From positions 40,458-104,457 of the forward strand of contig JAQULP010000006.1 of the NCBI GenBank assembly GCA_028718525.1: a stretch of 64,000 nucleotides of DNA, in the 5' to 3' direction. Positions 55,012 to 64,000 of this stretch are shown in pieces (the first letter of the stretch is position 1; each line of letters opens with the position of its first letter). Under the pieces are notes generated by a model. That model searched no databases and had not been told where the DNA came from. It worked only from the letters and a program-made list of their open reading frames with translations. The DNA comes from Sulfuricurvum sp. Lineage in GTDB: Bacteria; Campylobacterota; Campylobacteria; Campylobacterales; Sulfurimonadaceae. Position numbers and translations under genes: made by a program.

Positions 55012-56322
55012 ATGAAAAAAGTTGTATTGTCTGCCCTAGCTGCGGCGATGATGAGTGGAGTGGTCTATGCAGACACCATGACTCTTTACAGTGATCCTAA
55101 AACTGGACAAGTGTTTACTACCGATGCGGCAGGCCGTGTTGAAATGGGTGATTTCATCGATGCTAAAACGGTTGATATGGCTGATCGCGAACAATTGTCA
55201 GCATTGAGCGAATATCAAGACAAAATGAAAAAATATACTCCGATTAAATCGAAAGCGAAACAGATCGAATTTAGCGGTACTCACTATTTTGGTTTAACGA
55301 CAGCAACTCCGGAGACGACAAGTACAACAAAAGACACTTCAACCGGTTTTGAACTTCGCCGTAACTACGTACAAGTCAAAGCGTACTTCAATGACAAAGA
55401 TTATTTCCGCGTAACTATGGATACGACAAAAGAACTCGGTTCAACAACTACTTACGCAAATATGTTTGCAAAATATGCTTACCTTTACTTGGATGATGTT
55501 CTTCCTTACACCGGCGTAGAGATCGGTATCGCTCACCGCCCTTGGATCGACTATGAAGAGCATAACGGATGGCACTACCGTTCATTCAACAAAGTTGTTC
55601 TTGAAGAAAAAGGGACAACTACGGAAGCCGGTGTTGACCTTGTAAACTCAGCTGACCTTGGATTTAACCTTAAAACGAAAACGGATGCGTTCAGTTCTGA
55701 AATCGGTATGTTCAACGGTGAAGGTTACCATTCGGATAAAGCGGCCAATAACCAACAAAGCAGTAAAGATCTCTCTCTTGAATGGCGTTTGACGGCTCAC
55801 GTACTTGGAAGCGGAACCAAAGTGGGTAAAAACGATCGTACCAAAGATACCTATGCAAACCTTTCAACGTACGGTTTGATCTCTAAAAACCACAAAGACA
55901 ACAGCACAACGATCGGTGATGCGGCTGAATACGACCGTTCATTCTACGGTATCCATGCGGTTTATAACCAACCGGAATTCCTTGTTGCGGCTCAATATTT
56001 CAAAGCGACCGATAACACGGTGTTAGCAACGGCAAATGACAAAAAATATACCGGATTCTCGGTGAATGCTGAAATCCGTCCGTTCCAAGATTGGACAATC
56101 ATCGGACGTTACGACGATTATAAACGTGAAGCGGAAACACCTGCCGGAGTAACATCGGTTGATTATGACGGAACTAAAAAGATTTTCGGTCTAGCGTATA
56201 AAATGAATAAAAATGTCAGCTTTATCGGATCAGGCAAATTGATCGATGAAACTAATGCTGCCGGAACAGATACAGGTAACTCTAAAAAAGTTTACCAGTT
56301 GACTACCGAAGTTAAATGGTAA
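55012..56322 (+). CDS. Porin (possibly phosphate-starvation induced)
   Basis: Signal peptide MKKVVLSALAAAMMSGVVYA, beta-barrel pattern; Pho-like box upstream. Confidence 0.75.
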   Translation: MKKVVLSALAAAMMSGVVYADTMTLYSDPKTGQVFTTDAAGRVEMGDFIDAKTVDMADREQLSALSEYQDKMKKYTPIKSKAKQIEFSGTHYFGLTTATPETTSTTKDTSTGFELRRNYVQVKAYFNDKDYFRVTMDTTKELGSTTTYANMFAKYAYLYLDDVLPYTGVEIGIAHRPWIDYEEHNGWHYRSFNKVVLEEKGTTTEAGVDLVNSADLGFNLKTKTDAFSSEIGMFNGEGYHSDKAANNQQSSKDLSLEWRLTAHVLGSGTKVGKNDRTKDTYANLSTYGLISKNHKDNSTTIGDAAEYDRSFYGIHAVYNQPEFLVAAQYFKATDNTVLATANDKKYTGFSVNAEIRPFQDWTIIGRYDDYKREAETPAGVTSVDYDGTKKIFGLAYKMNKNVSFIGSGKLIDETNAAGTDTGNSKKVYQLTTEVKW

Positions 56323-56351
56323 TCGTTTAACGTTTCATTCTCTCCTTCTTC

Positions 56352-56367
56352 TCCCGCGTAAGCGGGA
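56352..56367 (+). terminator. Hairpin after porin
   Basis: TCCCGC-GTAA-GCGGGA. Confidence 0.5.
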
Positions 56368-56430
56368 ACCATCTATATTCGCCCCTTTTTCGCTACAATA
56401 CCCCCAATATCAACCAAAGAGTTAAGTTAG

Positions 56431-56820
56431 ATGATAACGGTAAATTTAATCCTCACCATTATAGGACTGATGTTTGTTTTGACGGCGTTAGTCGCATTGT
56501 ATGTGTGGAGTCATAAAAAAACGGTTGCAGCGGCTCCGGTAAAAGTAGAGACGTTTGAATCACTTGGCGCAATTATTAAAAATCCGTTATCAAGTGCGGC
56601 AGAACTGCATCATGCCGTCGAGGTAATATTACGGGATTTCAGTGCGATAACCTCATCGAATGTGGGGACATATATTTACTTGCTTGAAACTTTATGCGTC
56701 CATCCGCATACCGATTCCAAGCTCATTCTTCGGTTTGAAAAGAGTCTTCGGCAGATAAATCCCAAATATGCCCATGAGATCGAACAGGCCCTTGGGGCAG
56801 GTTTGGCGGCGCGGGGTTAG
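56431..56820 (+). CDS. Small membrane-anchored hypothetical protein
   Basis: N-terminal TM then helical domain; 129 aa. Confidence 0.6.
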   Translation: MITVNLILTIIGLMFVLTALVALYVWSHKKTVAAAPVKVETFESLGAIIKNPLSSAAELHHAVEVILRDFSAITSSNVGTYIYLLETLCVHPHTDSKLILRFEKSLRQINPKYAHEIEQALGAGLAARG

Positions 56821-57530
56821 CGAAGTTTGTAGCCGATGGGCAGCGAGATCGTAACGTTTTTTTGAGGTTTTGGGAATTGGGGCGCACTTTGTTCGATCAA
56901 ACGGAGTGCGGCTTCATCGAGAAGATCAAAACTTGAACTTTCGGCTATTACGATATGGCTCACTTCCCCGGAAGGGTGTAAGGTAAACGTAACGAGGATA
57001 TCCCCCTGTTGATTGAGACGGCGGGCATTTTTAGGATAGACGAGATTTTGGGCTAACAGGGTTCGAATCTTCCCCAGATTCTCCTCTTCATACACTTTTT
57101 GGATATTGATTGGCGGTGAAGGGGGCGGAACCGATGCTTTCGGCGGCACAGCTTCCGGTTCAGCCGTTTTGGCTGCGGCTATCGGAGAAGAAGCAACGCT
57201 AACCGGATGGACGGGTTGAACCGGCTGAATAACGTTTTGAACCGGTTTGGCCGCTACCAACGCCGGCGTGAGGGGTATTGGTACGGCGATTGTTTGGGGT
57301 TTTTGGGTAACCGGAGATTTGGTCTGCGCAAGTATCGGTTTAGGAATGGGGTTTGGTGCAATAGCGGGGATCGGCTGCGGAAAATCGGTCACTATTTTTA
57401 GCCTAATCGTCTCTGTTCTCATCGCATCGGAGGGGAAGTCTGTCTCCAGGGCGATAATCAGCAGCGCTGCTGCCGCGATATGGATCCCCACAGAGAGGAG
57501 AAGTGGAGTGGCGGTGCGCACGCAGATCAA
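56817..57530 (-). CDS. TonB family energy transducer
   Basis: N-terminal TM, Pro-rich linker, C-terminal LVYPKNARRLNQQGDILVTFTLHPSGEVSHIVIAESSSFDLLDEAALRLI. Confidence 0.87.
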   Translation of the reverse strand: MICVRTATPLLLSVGIHIAAAALLIIALETDFPSDAMRTETIRLKIVTDFPQPIPAIAPNPIPKPILAQTKSPVTQKPQTIAVPIPLTPALVAAKPVQNVIQPVQPVHPVSVASSPIAAAKTAEPEAVPPKASVPPPSPPINIQKVYEEENLGKIRTLLAQNLVYPKNARRLNQQGDILVTFTLHPSGEVSHIVIAESSSFDLLDEAALRLIEQSAPQFPKPQKNVTISLPIGYKLR

Positions 57531-57538
57531 AACGTAAC

Positions 57539-58063
57539 TTAGATTTTTACCTCAACCTTGGCACTGCTTCGGAGCGATTCGGTTGTTTTATTCATTTGTG
57601 CTTTAAATTTTTCTACTTTTAAAAATTGCATAATCTCATTTTTGACTTGATCGTAAGGGAGTTTTTTATCCCCTTGTTTCATTTTATCCCCGTTGGCTTC
57701 ATAAAACGCTTTTGCCTCTTTGTCGGTGACGCTGATTTTGGCCATTTGCTGTTTCATCCACATATCTACGGCTAAATCATCTTTGATCGCAGCGTATTGT
57801 GCTTTGAACTGTGCGCTGTTTTGGATACCGCTTTGGATTACTTGATTTTTGATGAGAGCTTGATTGATCAGTTGATCCACCACTTGGCGTTTCATTTTCG
57901 GGTCGAGTTTTTCGAAGCTCATTCCCGGGATGGCTTTGGCCATAAACGCATTGGCATCGTTGGTGGTAATGGCTTTGCCGTTGATGGTTGCAAGGGTAGC
58001 GGGGGCGGCAAACACAAAAGAGGAGGTTAAAAGCAGTGAAGCGAATGCGCGGGAAAGTTGCAT
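57539..58063 (-). CDS. SurA N-terminal-like periplasmic protein without an evident PpiC domain
   Basis: Signal peptide; ATINGKAITTNDANAFM…RQVVDQLINQALIKNQ; only about 175 aa. Confidence 0.65.
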   Translation of the reverse strand: MQLSRAFASLLLTSSFVFAAPATLATINGKAITTNDANAFMAKAIPGMSFEKLDPKMKRQVVDQLINQALIKNQVIQSGIQNSAQFKAQYAAIKDDLAVDMWMKQQMAKISVTDKEAKAFYEANGDKMKQGDKKLPYDQVKNEIMQFLKVEKFKAQMNKTTESLRSSAKVEVKI

Positions 58064-58246
58064 GAGGTTCCTTTTGGAAAATAGTTGGAGCTATTATAGT
58101 GTGTGTTTAATACGAAAAGGTTAATACAATCATGGAGTATGATATTTGATTAAAACTTAATCAATTTTTTTGTGCGCAATAAGGATTTTTTAAACCATTA
58201 GTATGTTAACATCATATATAACTAAATGCACCAAAAAGGGAATTTC

Positions 58247-59410
58247 ATGAATATGAAAAGCGGATGGCAAAAAACGGTTGTTGCAGCAATTGGATTAACA
58301 GTTATGACAACAGCAGCATATGCAGGGTTGTTTGGAAGCGATAAGGATGAGTATGCCCTTTCGGCTACCCCGTTTGATTTTGCTCAGTCGTCATCGGCAC
58401 CGTTGGAGATGTCAAAAGATTATTTTAACTCTCATCAGACAGAATCGATCAAAGGGGTAAAAAAAGTAATTATTCCGGTTTTTCAAGTTCGTTTTTGTAT
58501 GTACGATGATGCTAAAAAGAACTATTTCTCTCAAATGAGTGCAGGAGGATTGACCACAACGAGAAGCGGCAGTGTTGAAGCAGGTGTTGAAGTAAAACTT
58601 TCTCAAGAGGTGCGGGAGAAAATCACAAAACGCCTTTATGATCAATTTGTAGAGCGGTTGAAAAAGGAGAATGTGGAAGTTGTTGATATCAAAAAATACG
58701 CAAATTTGCCAGAAGTTCAAAAAGCAATAGCCGAAGTTCCGGAGAGTGGCACGGTAGAGGAATTATCCACGTTATCTGGTAGAGAGACTGAGGTGGAGAA
58801 AAAGAAGAAAGCTTCATTTTTCTATCCGTGGGCAATTCATTATCCGTCTAAGTATAATAACTTATTGTTTAGCGGCATGATGGAAGGGAATGTACCTGGG
58901 CAAAGCACTATGCGTGTTGCTGAACGACCTAATCTTCACCCAAGCACCATTAAAATTGCAAAAAAATTGGGTGCGGGTATTGTTTCCGTAGGATATGAAA
59001 TTCGATTGGATAAAATGGATGCTCGGATGGAATCGAGTCTATGGGATACAAAGCTGATTGTGGAAGCAGCTCCGGTATTGCGTACCCGTTTGTTGGCTTT
59101 CAAAGTTATGCCTGAAAGCGGTGATACATTAATGATGGCAGTAGGGATGGGCGGAGGAACCAATTTTACGGGTATGAATTTTGATGGTTTGGGGATTATG
59201 CCTATTTCAAAACCTATTTTTGGGACACCAAAATACGGGGCTTTCCCCTGGATAGATACTATGGCAACGTATGGCGGTTTGACAAAAAGCGATTCATATT
59301 TGTTTCATCTCACACCTGATCCCAAAGCTTTAGAATCTGATTTGGATAAAGTGATGGATGCTCAGTATAATCTTCTATTTTCAATGTTTAAAGACGCAAA
59401 ATCAAAATAA
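58247..59410 (+). CDS. Exported hypothetical protein
   Basis: Signal peptide; no recognised family by eye. Confidence 0.6.
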   Translation: MNMKSGWQKTVVAAIGLTVMTTAAYAGLFGSDKDEYALSATPFDFAQSSSAPLEMSKDYFNSHQTESIKGVKKVIIPVFQVRFCMYDDAKKNYFSQMSAGGLTTTRSGSVEAGVEVKLSQEVREKITKRLYDQFVERLKKENVEVVDIKKYANLPEVQKAIAEVPESGTVEELSTLSGRETEVEKKKKASFFYPWAIHYPSKYNNLLFSGMMEGNVPGQSTMRVAERPNLHPSTIKIAKKLGAGIVSVGYEIRLDKMDARMESSLWDTKLIVEAAPVLRTRLLAFKVMPESGDTLMMAVGMGGGTNFTGMNFDGLGIMPISKPIFGTPKYGAFPWIDTMATYGGLTKSDSYLFHLTPDPKALESDLDKVMDAQYNLLFSMFKDAKSK

Positions 59411-59635
59411 AACTCTTCGAGAAGATTGGCCTCAATCTTCTCAATACAACAATGATTAAAAAATAATCACTAAAGATAATCAATTATAATATTTTTACAA
59501 TAATTAACCATAAAATGAGACTACATATTAAGCTGTTGGGGATTAAAATCTTTAAGGTATAAAATGCATTCCGAAGGTGTAGCATAAAGCTAGAAAAAGA
59601 GCTCAAAACAGTTCTTAATAATATGGAGTAATAGC

Positions 59636-61030
59636 ATGAAAACTAAAATCATGGGTATCGGTGCATCAGTAACTTTGCTAACAATATTAAGCGGATGCGG
59701 AGGCGGCAGCTCCTCATCTAGTTCATCAGCGTTGCAAACGGGTAGCGTTGTTGATTCGAATATCAGTGGCTTGGAGTATGCGTGTCGTAAATTGGATGGC
59801 TCATTAGACACAAATGGCACAACCGATTCGGGCGGGAGATTCCAGTACAATATCGGTAGTAACTGTACGTTTAAAGTAGGTGATTTAGTCATCGGAAATG
59901 TTGTTATGTCACAGGCAAATAAAATTATTACACCGATTGATATGATGAAAGCAACCGATATGAATGATACAAATGTGACTAATCTCGCGTTATTCTTTCA
60001 ATCACTGGATGAAGATGGGAACGCATCGAACGGCATTCAGCTAGCTCATGCAAAACTTTTGTTTGCAGGTGCTTCGAGCTTTGATTTCGCCAGTGCGGAT
60101 GAAAATACTACTTTTTCAATGGTACAAGGCCGTTTTTCCGGAGCTAAAAAAGTGACGGCTATTGAAGCTCGCGAACATTTTCAAGCGACTTTGACAAATC
60201 TCGGTTTACTTGGCATCCCGGGTGGAGGGTCGGGAGGTTCGACTGAGAGTAATCTTACCTGCGATACTTCTAAATTTGCATCCGGTGCAAACGTTGCAAC
60301 TCCGACATCAATGGACTGGCTCTCTTTTGCAGGGACGTATATAGCGGATGAAGGTAGTTACGATGATAATTTTAACTTTACCGCTTCTAAACAGATTATG
60401 GTTTCACTAAGTGCTACAGGGGGATTGCTTTACACGGGCAGTACGCCTACACCGACTACATCGGCATGTGTTGAGACGCTTTCGGGCGGAAGTAAACAAA
60501 TGGTACTTCATACTACTAAAGGGCATCTCGATTTTGGCAGTGATAAAACATCGATTAGCGGTGTATCTCCGGTGGACGGCACGACCATTGTTAAAACGCA
60601 TGCCACATCAACGGGTGGAAATACTGGAGGAAACACAGGCGGCAGTGGTGTAACCTTTCCAAATGGTACAATAGTTTCGAGTACAAGCACAGTAACTTAT
60701 ACAGCTTTGCAAAGTAATGCAAACGGAAAAATCATTACGTTTACGGGTACCAATGGCGCTACGGTAAAGATATATGATTATGTGGACTATATTAGTGTTG
60801 GGATGGGTGAAGCAGGATATTCAATCGTTACAAAAGCTGATTACAACGGCTGTGCTATTAGCTCTGCACCAAATATTACAGCATATTATCCATCCTGTAC
60901 AGATGTTGGGGTGAATTTTAATCGGACAGCAGGAACGATCAGTTTCACAAATGCACAAATGAAATCAGTGGTCGGTAGCTGCTCAGGATCGTGTCAAGCA
61001 AATGGTTCATTATCATTTACCGGGTATTAA
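59636..61030 (+). CDS. Putative lipoprotein
   Basis: Lipobox LLTILSGCGGGSSSSSSS; low-complexity STGGNTGGNTGGSG linker. Confidence 0.65.
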   Translation: MKTKIMGIGASVTLLTILSGCGGGSSSSSSSALQTGSVVDSNISGLEYACRKLDGSLDTNGTTDSGGRFQYNIGSNCTFKVGDLVIGNVVMSQANKIITPIDMMKATDMNDTNVTNLALFFQSLDEDGNASNGIQLAHAKLLFAGASSFDFASADENTTFSMVQGRFSGAKKVTAIEAREHFQATLTNLGLLGIPGGGSGGSTESNLTCDTSKFASGANVATPTSMDWLSFAGTYIADEGSYDDNFNFTASKQIMVSLSATGGLLYTGSTPTPTTSACVETLSGGSKQMVLHTTKGHLDFGSDKTSISGVSPVDGTTIVKTHATSTGGNTGGNTGGSGVTFPNGTIVSSTSTVTYTALQSNANGKIITFTGTNGATVKIYDYVDYISVGMGEAGYSIVTKADYNGCAISSAPNITAYYPSCTDVGVNFNRTAGTISFTNAQMKSVVGSCSGSCQANGSLSFTGY

Positions 61031-61325
61031 AATGTAATTAGTCGATGATTGGTTAGCGGGAATAAATGATAGTTGTTTCAGGGAAACTTTCTAAATAGAG
61101 AGAATCTCGTGGAACAAAGAATGGGGGGATACAATTAATAAAGATATTTTTGGAGAAATTTAATGGCATGATTTGTTGGTGGACCCTAGCTCAACCAACA
61201 TATGCCTATATTACGATATTTTTATTGATACATTGATAATGATACCCCTATAAGTACCCCAAAAAAGTGATGCTTATATGCTGGTAATACCGGACTATAG
61301 TTATGACCTCACGGCATAGGGTAAA

Positions 61326-61355
61326 TGTCTAAAAAAAATGTCTAACAATGTCTAA
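61326..61355 (-). repeat. Three TTAGACA copies (plus strand TGTCTAA) downstream of AlbA_2 copy 2
   Basis: Copies at 61326-61332, 61339-61345, 61349-61355. Confidence 0.75.
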
Positions 61356-61432
61356 AAAAGTAACTTTTAGGCATTGCTCTTGATGCTTGCCTTTAATAAT
61401 TTATTTTTTCTATCTCTAATTTATTAAAGCGA

Positions 61433-63145
61433 TCAAATGCCGCAAAGTACCCATTTTGGCTTAGTATTGCTACCTTTATTGCATATCTTCTTTAATTTAT
61501 TTGAGAGTTCATTGATTAAATTATTAATCTTTGTCTTTCTTTGATTATCGCTTAAATTATCGGGTAGCTTTTTCCATAATAGCTCATCAAGCTCTTTGCG
61601 AGTCATTGAGCCATGATGCTGTATAGCTTGTTCAATTAGGTCGAAATAATATTTTTTATCGAAAGCTCTGTTCTTTGTATACTCTGCCTTCTCGCCCGTT
61701 GCTTTCGCCACTGAAGCAGAAACATATACATTTGGTTTTCGCCCCTCAATCAACCCTTTATCACGTAGATATTTAAGTGCCTCATCTGTACTAGGAAGAT
61801 GTTTAACGACACGATCCAGTGCGATAACATCATGCAAACTAAGTTCGGGATTCATAGCCAAAAGTTTTGCATACCGCACATCTAGGATTTGTCCAAAAAT
61901 GGTGACTTCTACGCGATTGGGTTCAATTTTGTAGTTCGGCATAGGGAAAAAACGCTGTCGAAGTTTGGAGTAAATACGTTTAATACCACTGCCTATGGTA
62001 TCGATCATATTGATTTCGACCATTGCTTGACATAGGAACGGGTTGCGATACAGCTCAGGCGGTGCGTCGCGTTCTATAACATTTTCAACATTTTCGGGGA
62101 TGAAGCTTCCGACGTTTGAAAATACGAGTCGATCAGGGAACTCGACAACATTGATACGACCACCCATTTCATAGTCTTGGTGAGCAATACAGTTGTGCAG
62201 GGCTTCGTAAATGATCCAAGGGTCGTATTTGTCTATCTCATCGGGGAAAAGCTTGCTGTCCGCCATATAACGATATTTATAATTTCGGATTTTTGCATGA
62301 ACTTTTTGTGCGCTGATAAGTAACGGTAATTCAAAATGTTCATACCCCTGCTCTATGCCGTCACGGTCTTTTAATACCCATGTGATGCGTGGAACAGCGG
62401 GAGAGAGCAGATGCACTGATTCCGTTTTTCCCAATAGCAATAGGGTGCTATTGGTGATTTTACTATCAAGCGTGAGCTTGGCTTTGTTGAGAAACGTTCT
62501 GTCATCCCATTGCGTGACCTCTTTTGAGAGGTTCGGATGTTTGGTGATGTATTCCGTTCTCGCCAAACGTACCGCTTCGGGATCAAGATTTTCGAGTGTT
62601 GCCCCCGCACATATATGCGCTGACCAATCATCCGTTTTTCCTAATGCCTCTGCCAAAATAGAGGTTTCTCGTTCGGGTCTGAGTTCGATGAGGCTGTCGC
62701 CGCTTCGTTGCCATGCTTTGTTATGAGCATATACGGGCTTGCGCGGGAGATGTTTCGGGACATGGACGATCCAAACGGTTCGACCCGTATCGGTTGTTGT
62801 ATGAGCTTCTACAGATAGCCCCTCACTGCTGAGATTCGGGCAAACCCCTAGTAATCGATGGGGGAGTGTTTCGGGTGTGTAGTCGTGGAATTTTTCGATA
62901 CCTACGATGTCGAGCGTACTATCTTTGACACCGATAACGATATGCCCGCCGTTCATGTTGGCGATAGCTGAAACATACGTGGCTAAATCTTCACCTTTTC
63001 CACCTGAAATGCTATGTTTGAGATTTTTAAACTCTTTCCATTCGCACGCTTCGTTTTCTTTTGGATAGTGGGCTTTGAGATGATTTTGGAGTTCTATAGC
63101 TGTCATTCCGTTTTCCTCTCCCATCGTTTGCTCATTTTGATTCAA
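61433..63145 (-). CDS. AlbA_2 (Schlafen-like) DNA-binding / GHKL ATPase domain protein, copy 2
   Basis: NEACEWKEFKNLKHSISGGKGEDLATYVSAIANMNGGHIVIGV; EALHNCIAHQDYEMGGRI; NPFLCQAMVEINMIDTIGSGIKRIY. Confidence 0.8.
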   Translation of the reverse strand: MNQNEQTMGEENGMTAIELQNHLKAHYPKENEACEWKEFKNLKHSISGGKGEDLATYVSAIANMNGGHIVIGVKDSTLDIVGIEKFHDYTPETLPHRLLGVCPNLSSEGLSVEAHTTTDTGRTVWIVHVPKHLPRKPVYAHNKAWQRSGDSLIELRPERETSILAEALGKTDDWSAHICAGATLENLDPEAVRLARTEYITKHPNLSKEVTQWDDRTFLNKAKLTLDSKITNSTLLLLGKTESVHLLSPAVPRITWVLKDRDGIEQGYEHFELPLLISAQKVHAKIRNYKYRYMADSKLFPDEIDKYDPWIIYEALHNCIAHQDYEMGGRINVVEFPDRLVFSNVGSFIPENVENVIERDAPPELYRNPFLCQAMVEINMIDTIGSGIKRIYSKLRQRFFPMPNYKIEPNRVEVTIFGQILDVRYAKLLAMNPELSLHDVIALDRVVKHLPSTDEALKYLRDKGLIEGRKPNVYVSASVAKATGEKAEYTKNRAFDKKYYFDLIEQAIQHHGSMTRKELDELLWKKLPDNLSDNQRKTKINNLINELSNKLKKICNKGSNTKPKWVLCGI

Positions 63146-63654
63146 CCTGTCGATTTTTTTCGTGTAAATAAATTACGAATCTTATCTTTTATATCTTTTT
63201 GATGATATTCATCAATTTTTACTTTAAGTTCTCGTTTCATAGTCGTTCTTAACACGATTTTTAATTTAGGTGAGAACAGCTTATCAAAAGATGTTTGTTC
63301 CTCTATACACCGTTCAATCGCAGAATCCAAAAACTGAAAAATATCTTCTGAAAATTTTGTTTTCTCTTGATAACTTACATCTTGAAGGGCAATGTCCCAA
63401 AATTGCCCAAAAGAATTCCAACGTTTAATCCAAATACCAAGAGAATCAATTCTTTTTAATGATTGTTCCGAAAGATTAATTACTTCAAAGTCAAAAAAAT
63501 ATTCTGTTGACTTTAGATTTAATAGAGAAGGTCTTCCGCTAGCGTTTATTTTAAATCGACGTTTGATATAAAATTCGTACACTGCCCATCCAAATGCAGC
63601 AATTGTTGCAATATCTGAAGCTATCCCAATACTATCTTTAAAATCATAAGCCAC
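63142..63654 (-). CDS. Single-TM hypothetical protein, coupled to AlbA_2 copy 2
   Basis: ASDIATIAAFGWAVYEFYIKRRF TM; overlaps the downstream gene by 4 nt; GTG start overlaps an upstream TAG. Confidence 0.65.
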   Translation of the reverse strand: MAYDFKDSIGIASDIATIAAFGWAVYEFYIKRRFKINASGRPSLLNLKSTEYFFDFEVINLSEQSLKRIDSLGIWIKRWNSFGQFWDIALQDVSYQEKTKFSEDIFQFLDSAIERCIEEQTSFDKLFSPKLKIVLRTTMKRELKVKIDEYHQKDIKDKIRNLFTRKKSTG

Positions 63655-63757
63655 TAATTTCCCTTCACAATCGCAATATCATCTACATTCAATCCATAAA
63701 GTGCATACACCATCGCATCGATCTTCTTGTATTGATTTTTTGAAAGAGTGACAAATT
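63654..63757 (-). pseudogene. C-terminal remnant of a restriction/methylase-like gene
   Basis: Minus-strand frame …FVTLSKNQYKKIDAMVYALYGLNVDDIAIVKGN* with an in-frame stop just upstream; resembles the ID..VYALYGL..(E/D)DI.IV tail of Eco57I/TaqI-class enzymes. Confidence 0.5.
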
Positions 63758-63879
63758 ATGTGCCTCACTGTTAAAGTGAAAATATTATAGCGGATTTTTT
63801 AGGGGTGTTTTTTTCTGCTGACACAGAGTAAAAGAGATTCTTTAAATTTGGAAGTATTTATTTGAGGAGGATTTAAAAC

Positions 63880-64000
63880 GCCAATTCAAATTTAAAGTGC
63901 AACAGGGTTGATCAAGAGGTTGTAGATTAGAGTCGATTTTATCCGACCAGAGATAAAGGGACTTTCATGAGTTACAACCAATTGACCATGGTACAACGAT
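63880..64000 (+). mobile_element. Left end and transposase start of an IS30-family-like element, truncated by window
   Basis: Terminal ORF MSYNQLTMVQR at 63967 matches the typical IS30 transposase N-terminus; upstream AATTCAAATTTAAAGTGCAACAGGGTTG is IS30-end-like. Confidence 0.5.

Noticed and set aside
60600-60660. GGA/AAC-rich repeats in the lipoprotein gene as a tandem repeat locus
   Set aside because: Only a short low-complexity Gly/Thr/Asn linker; too few units
61031-61432. Possible degraded gene or integrase remnant between the lipoprotein and AlbA_2 copy 2
   Set aside because: Short frames such as SDAYMLVIPDYSYDLTA are interrupted and match no family I recognise

Overview
This window looks like a Campylobacterota (Epsilonproteobacteria) chromosome, probably near Sulfuricurvum/Sulfurimonas; that placement is inferred from gene content and order. 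It spans the replication-origin neighbourhood: ruvC - [oriC1] - dnaA - [oriC2] - dnaN - (two accessory genes) - gyrB - GGDEF/EAL-like gene - queF. The rest is mostly housekeeping: a type I secretion operon, fliI, folE, tig, clpP, def, comM, nrdB/nrdA, pcm, an RNA methyltransferase, purB, tandem RluA paralogs, a fused OlsF-like acyltransferase, a Pho cluster (pstB-A-C, cca, phoR-B-U divergent from pstS and a porin), and a four-gene TonB-receptor/CHASE8-kinase/YfiR/RR-EAL signalling operon. The most unusual signals are: (i) two divergent paralogous AlbA_2 (Schlafen-like) + GHKL-ATPase proteins, each directly preceded by a gene for a membrane protein. One pair is inserted between dnaN and gyrB. 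The other is fused translationally (TAGTG) to a decapitated restriction/methylase-like C-terminus beside an apparent IS30 end. Both are followed by TTAGACA repeats. (ii) Three clusters of TTCAC DnaA-box cores around ruvC-dnaA-dnaN. (iii) 11-bp-periodic TGTAAY/TGTTAC repeats upstream of pstS and a porin, a candidate lineage-specific Pho box. (iv) An unlisted 37-codon ORF with a strong Shine-Dalgarno at 22175-22288. (v) Several structured intergenic regions. No rRNA, convincing tRNA or CRISPR array was seen. All family calls were made by eye, without database searches.
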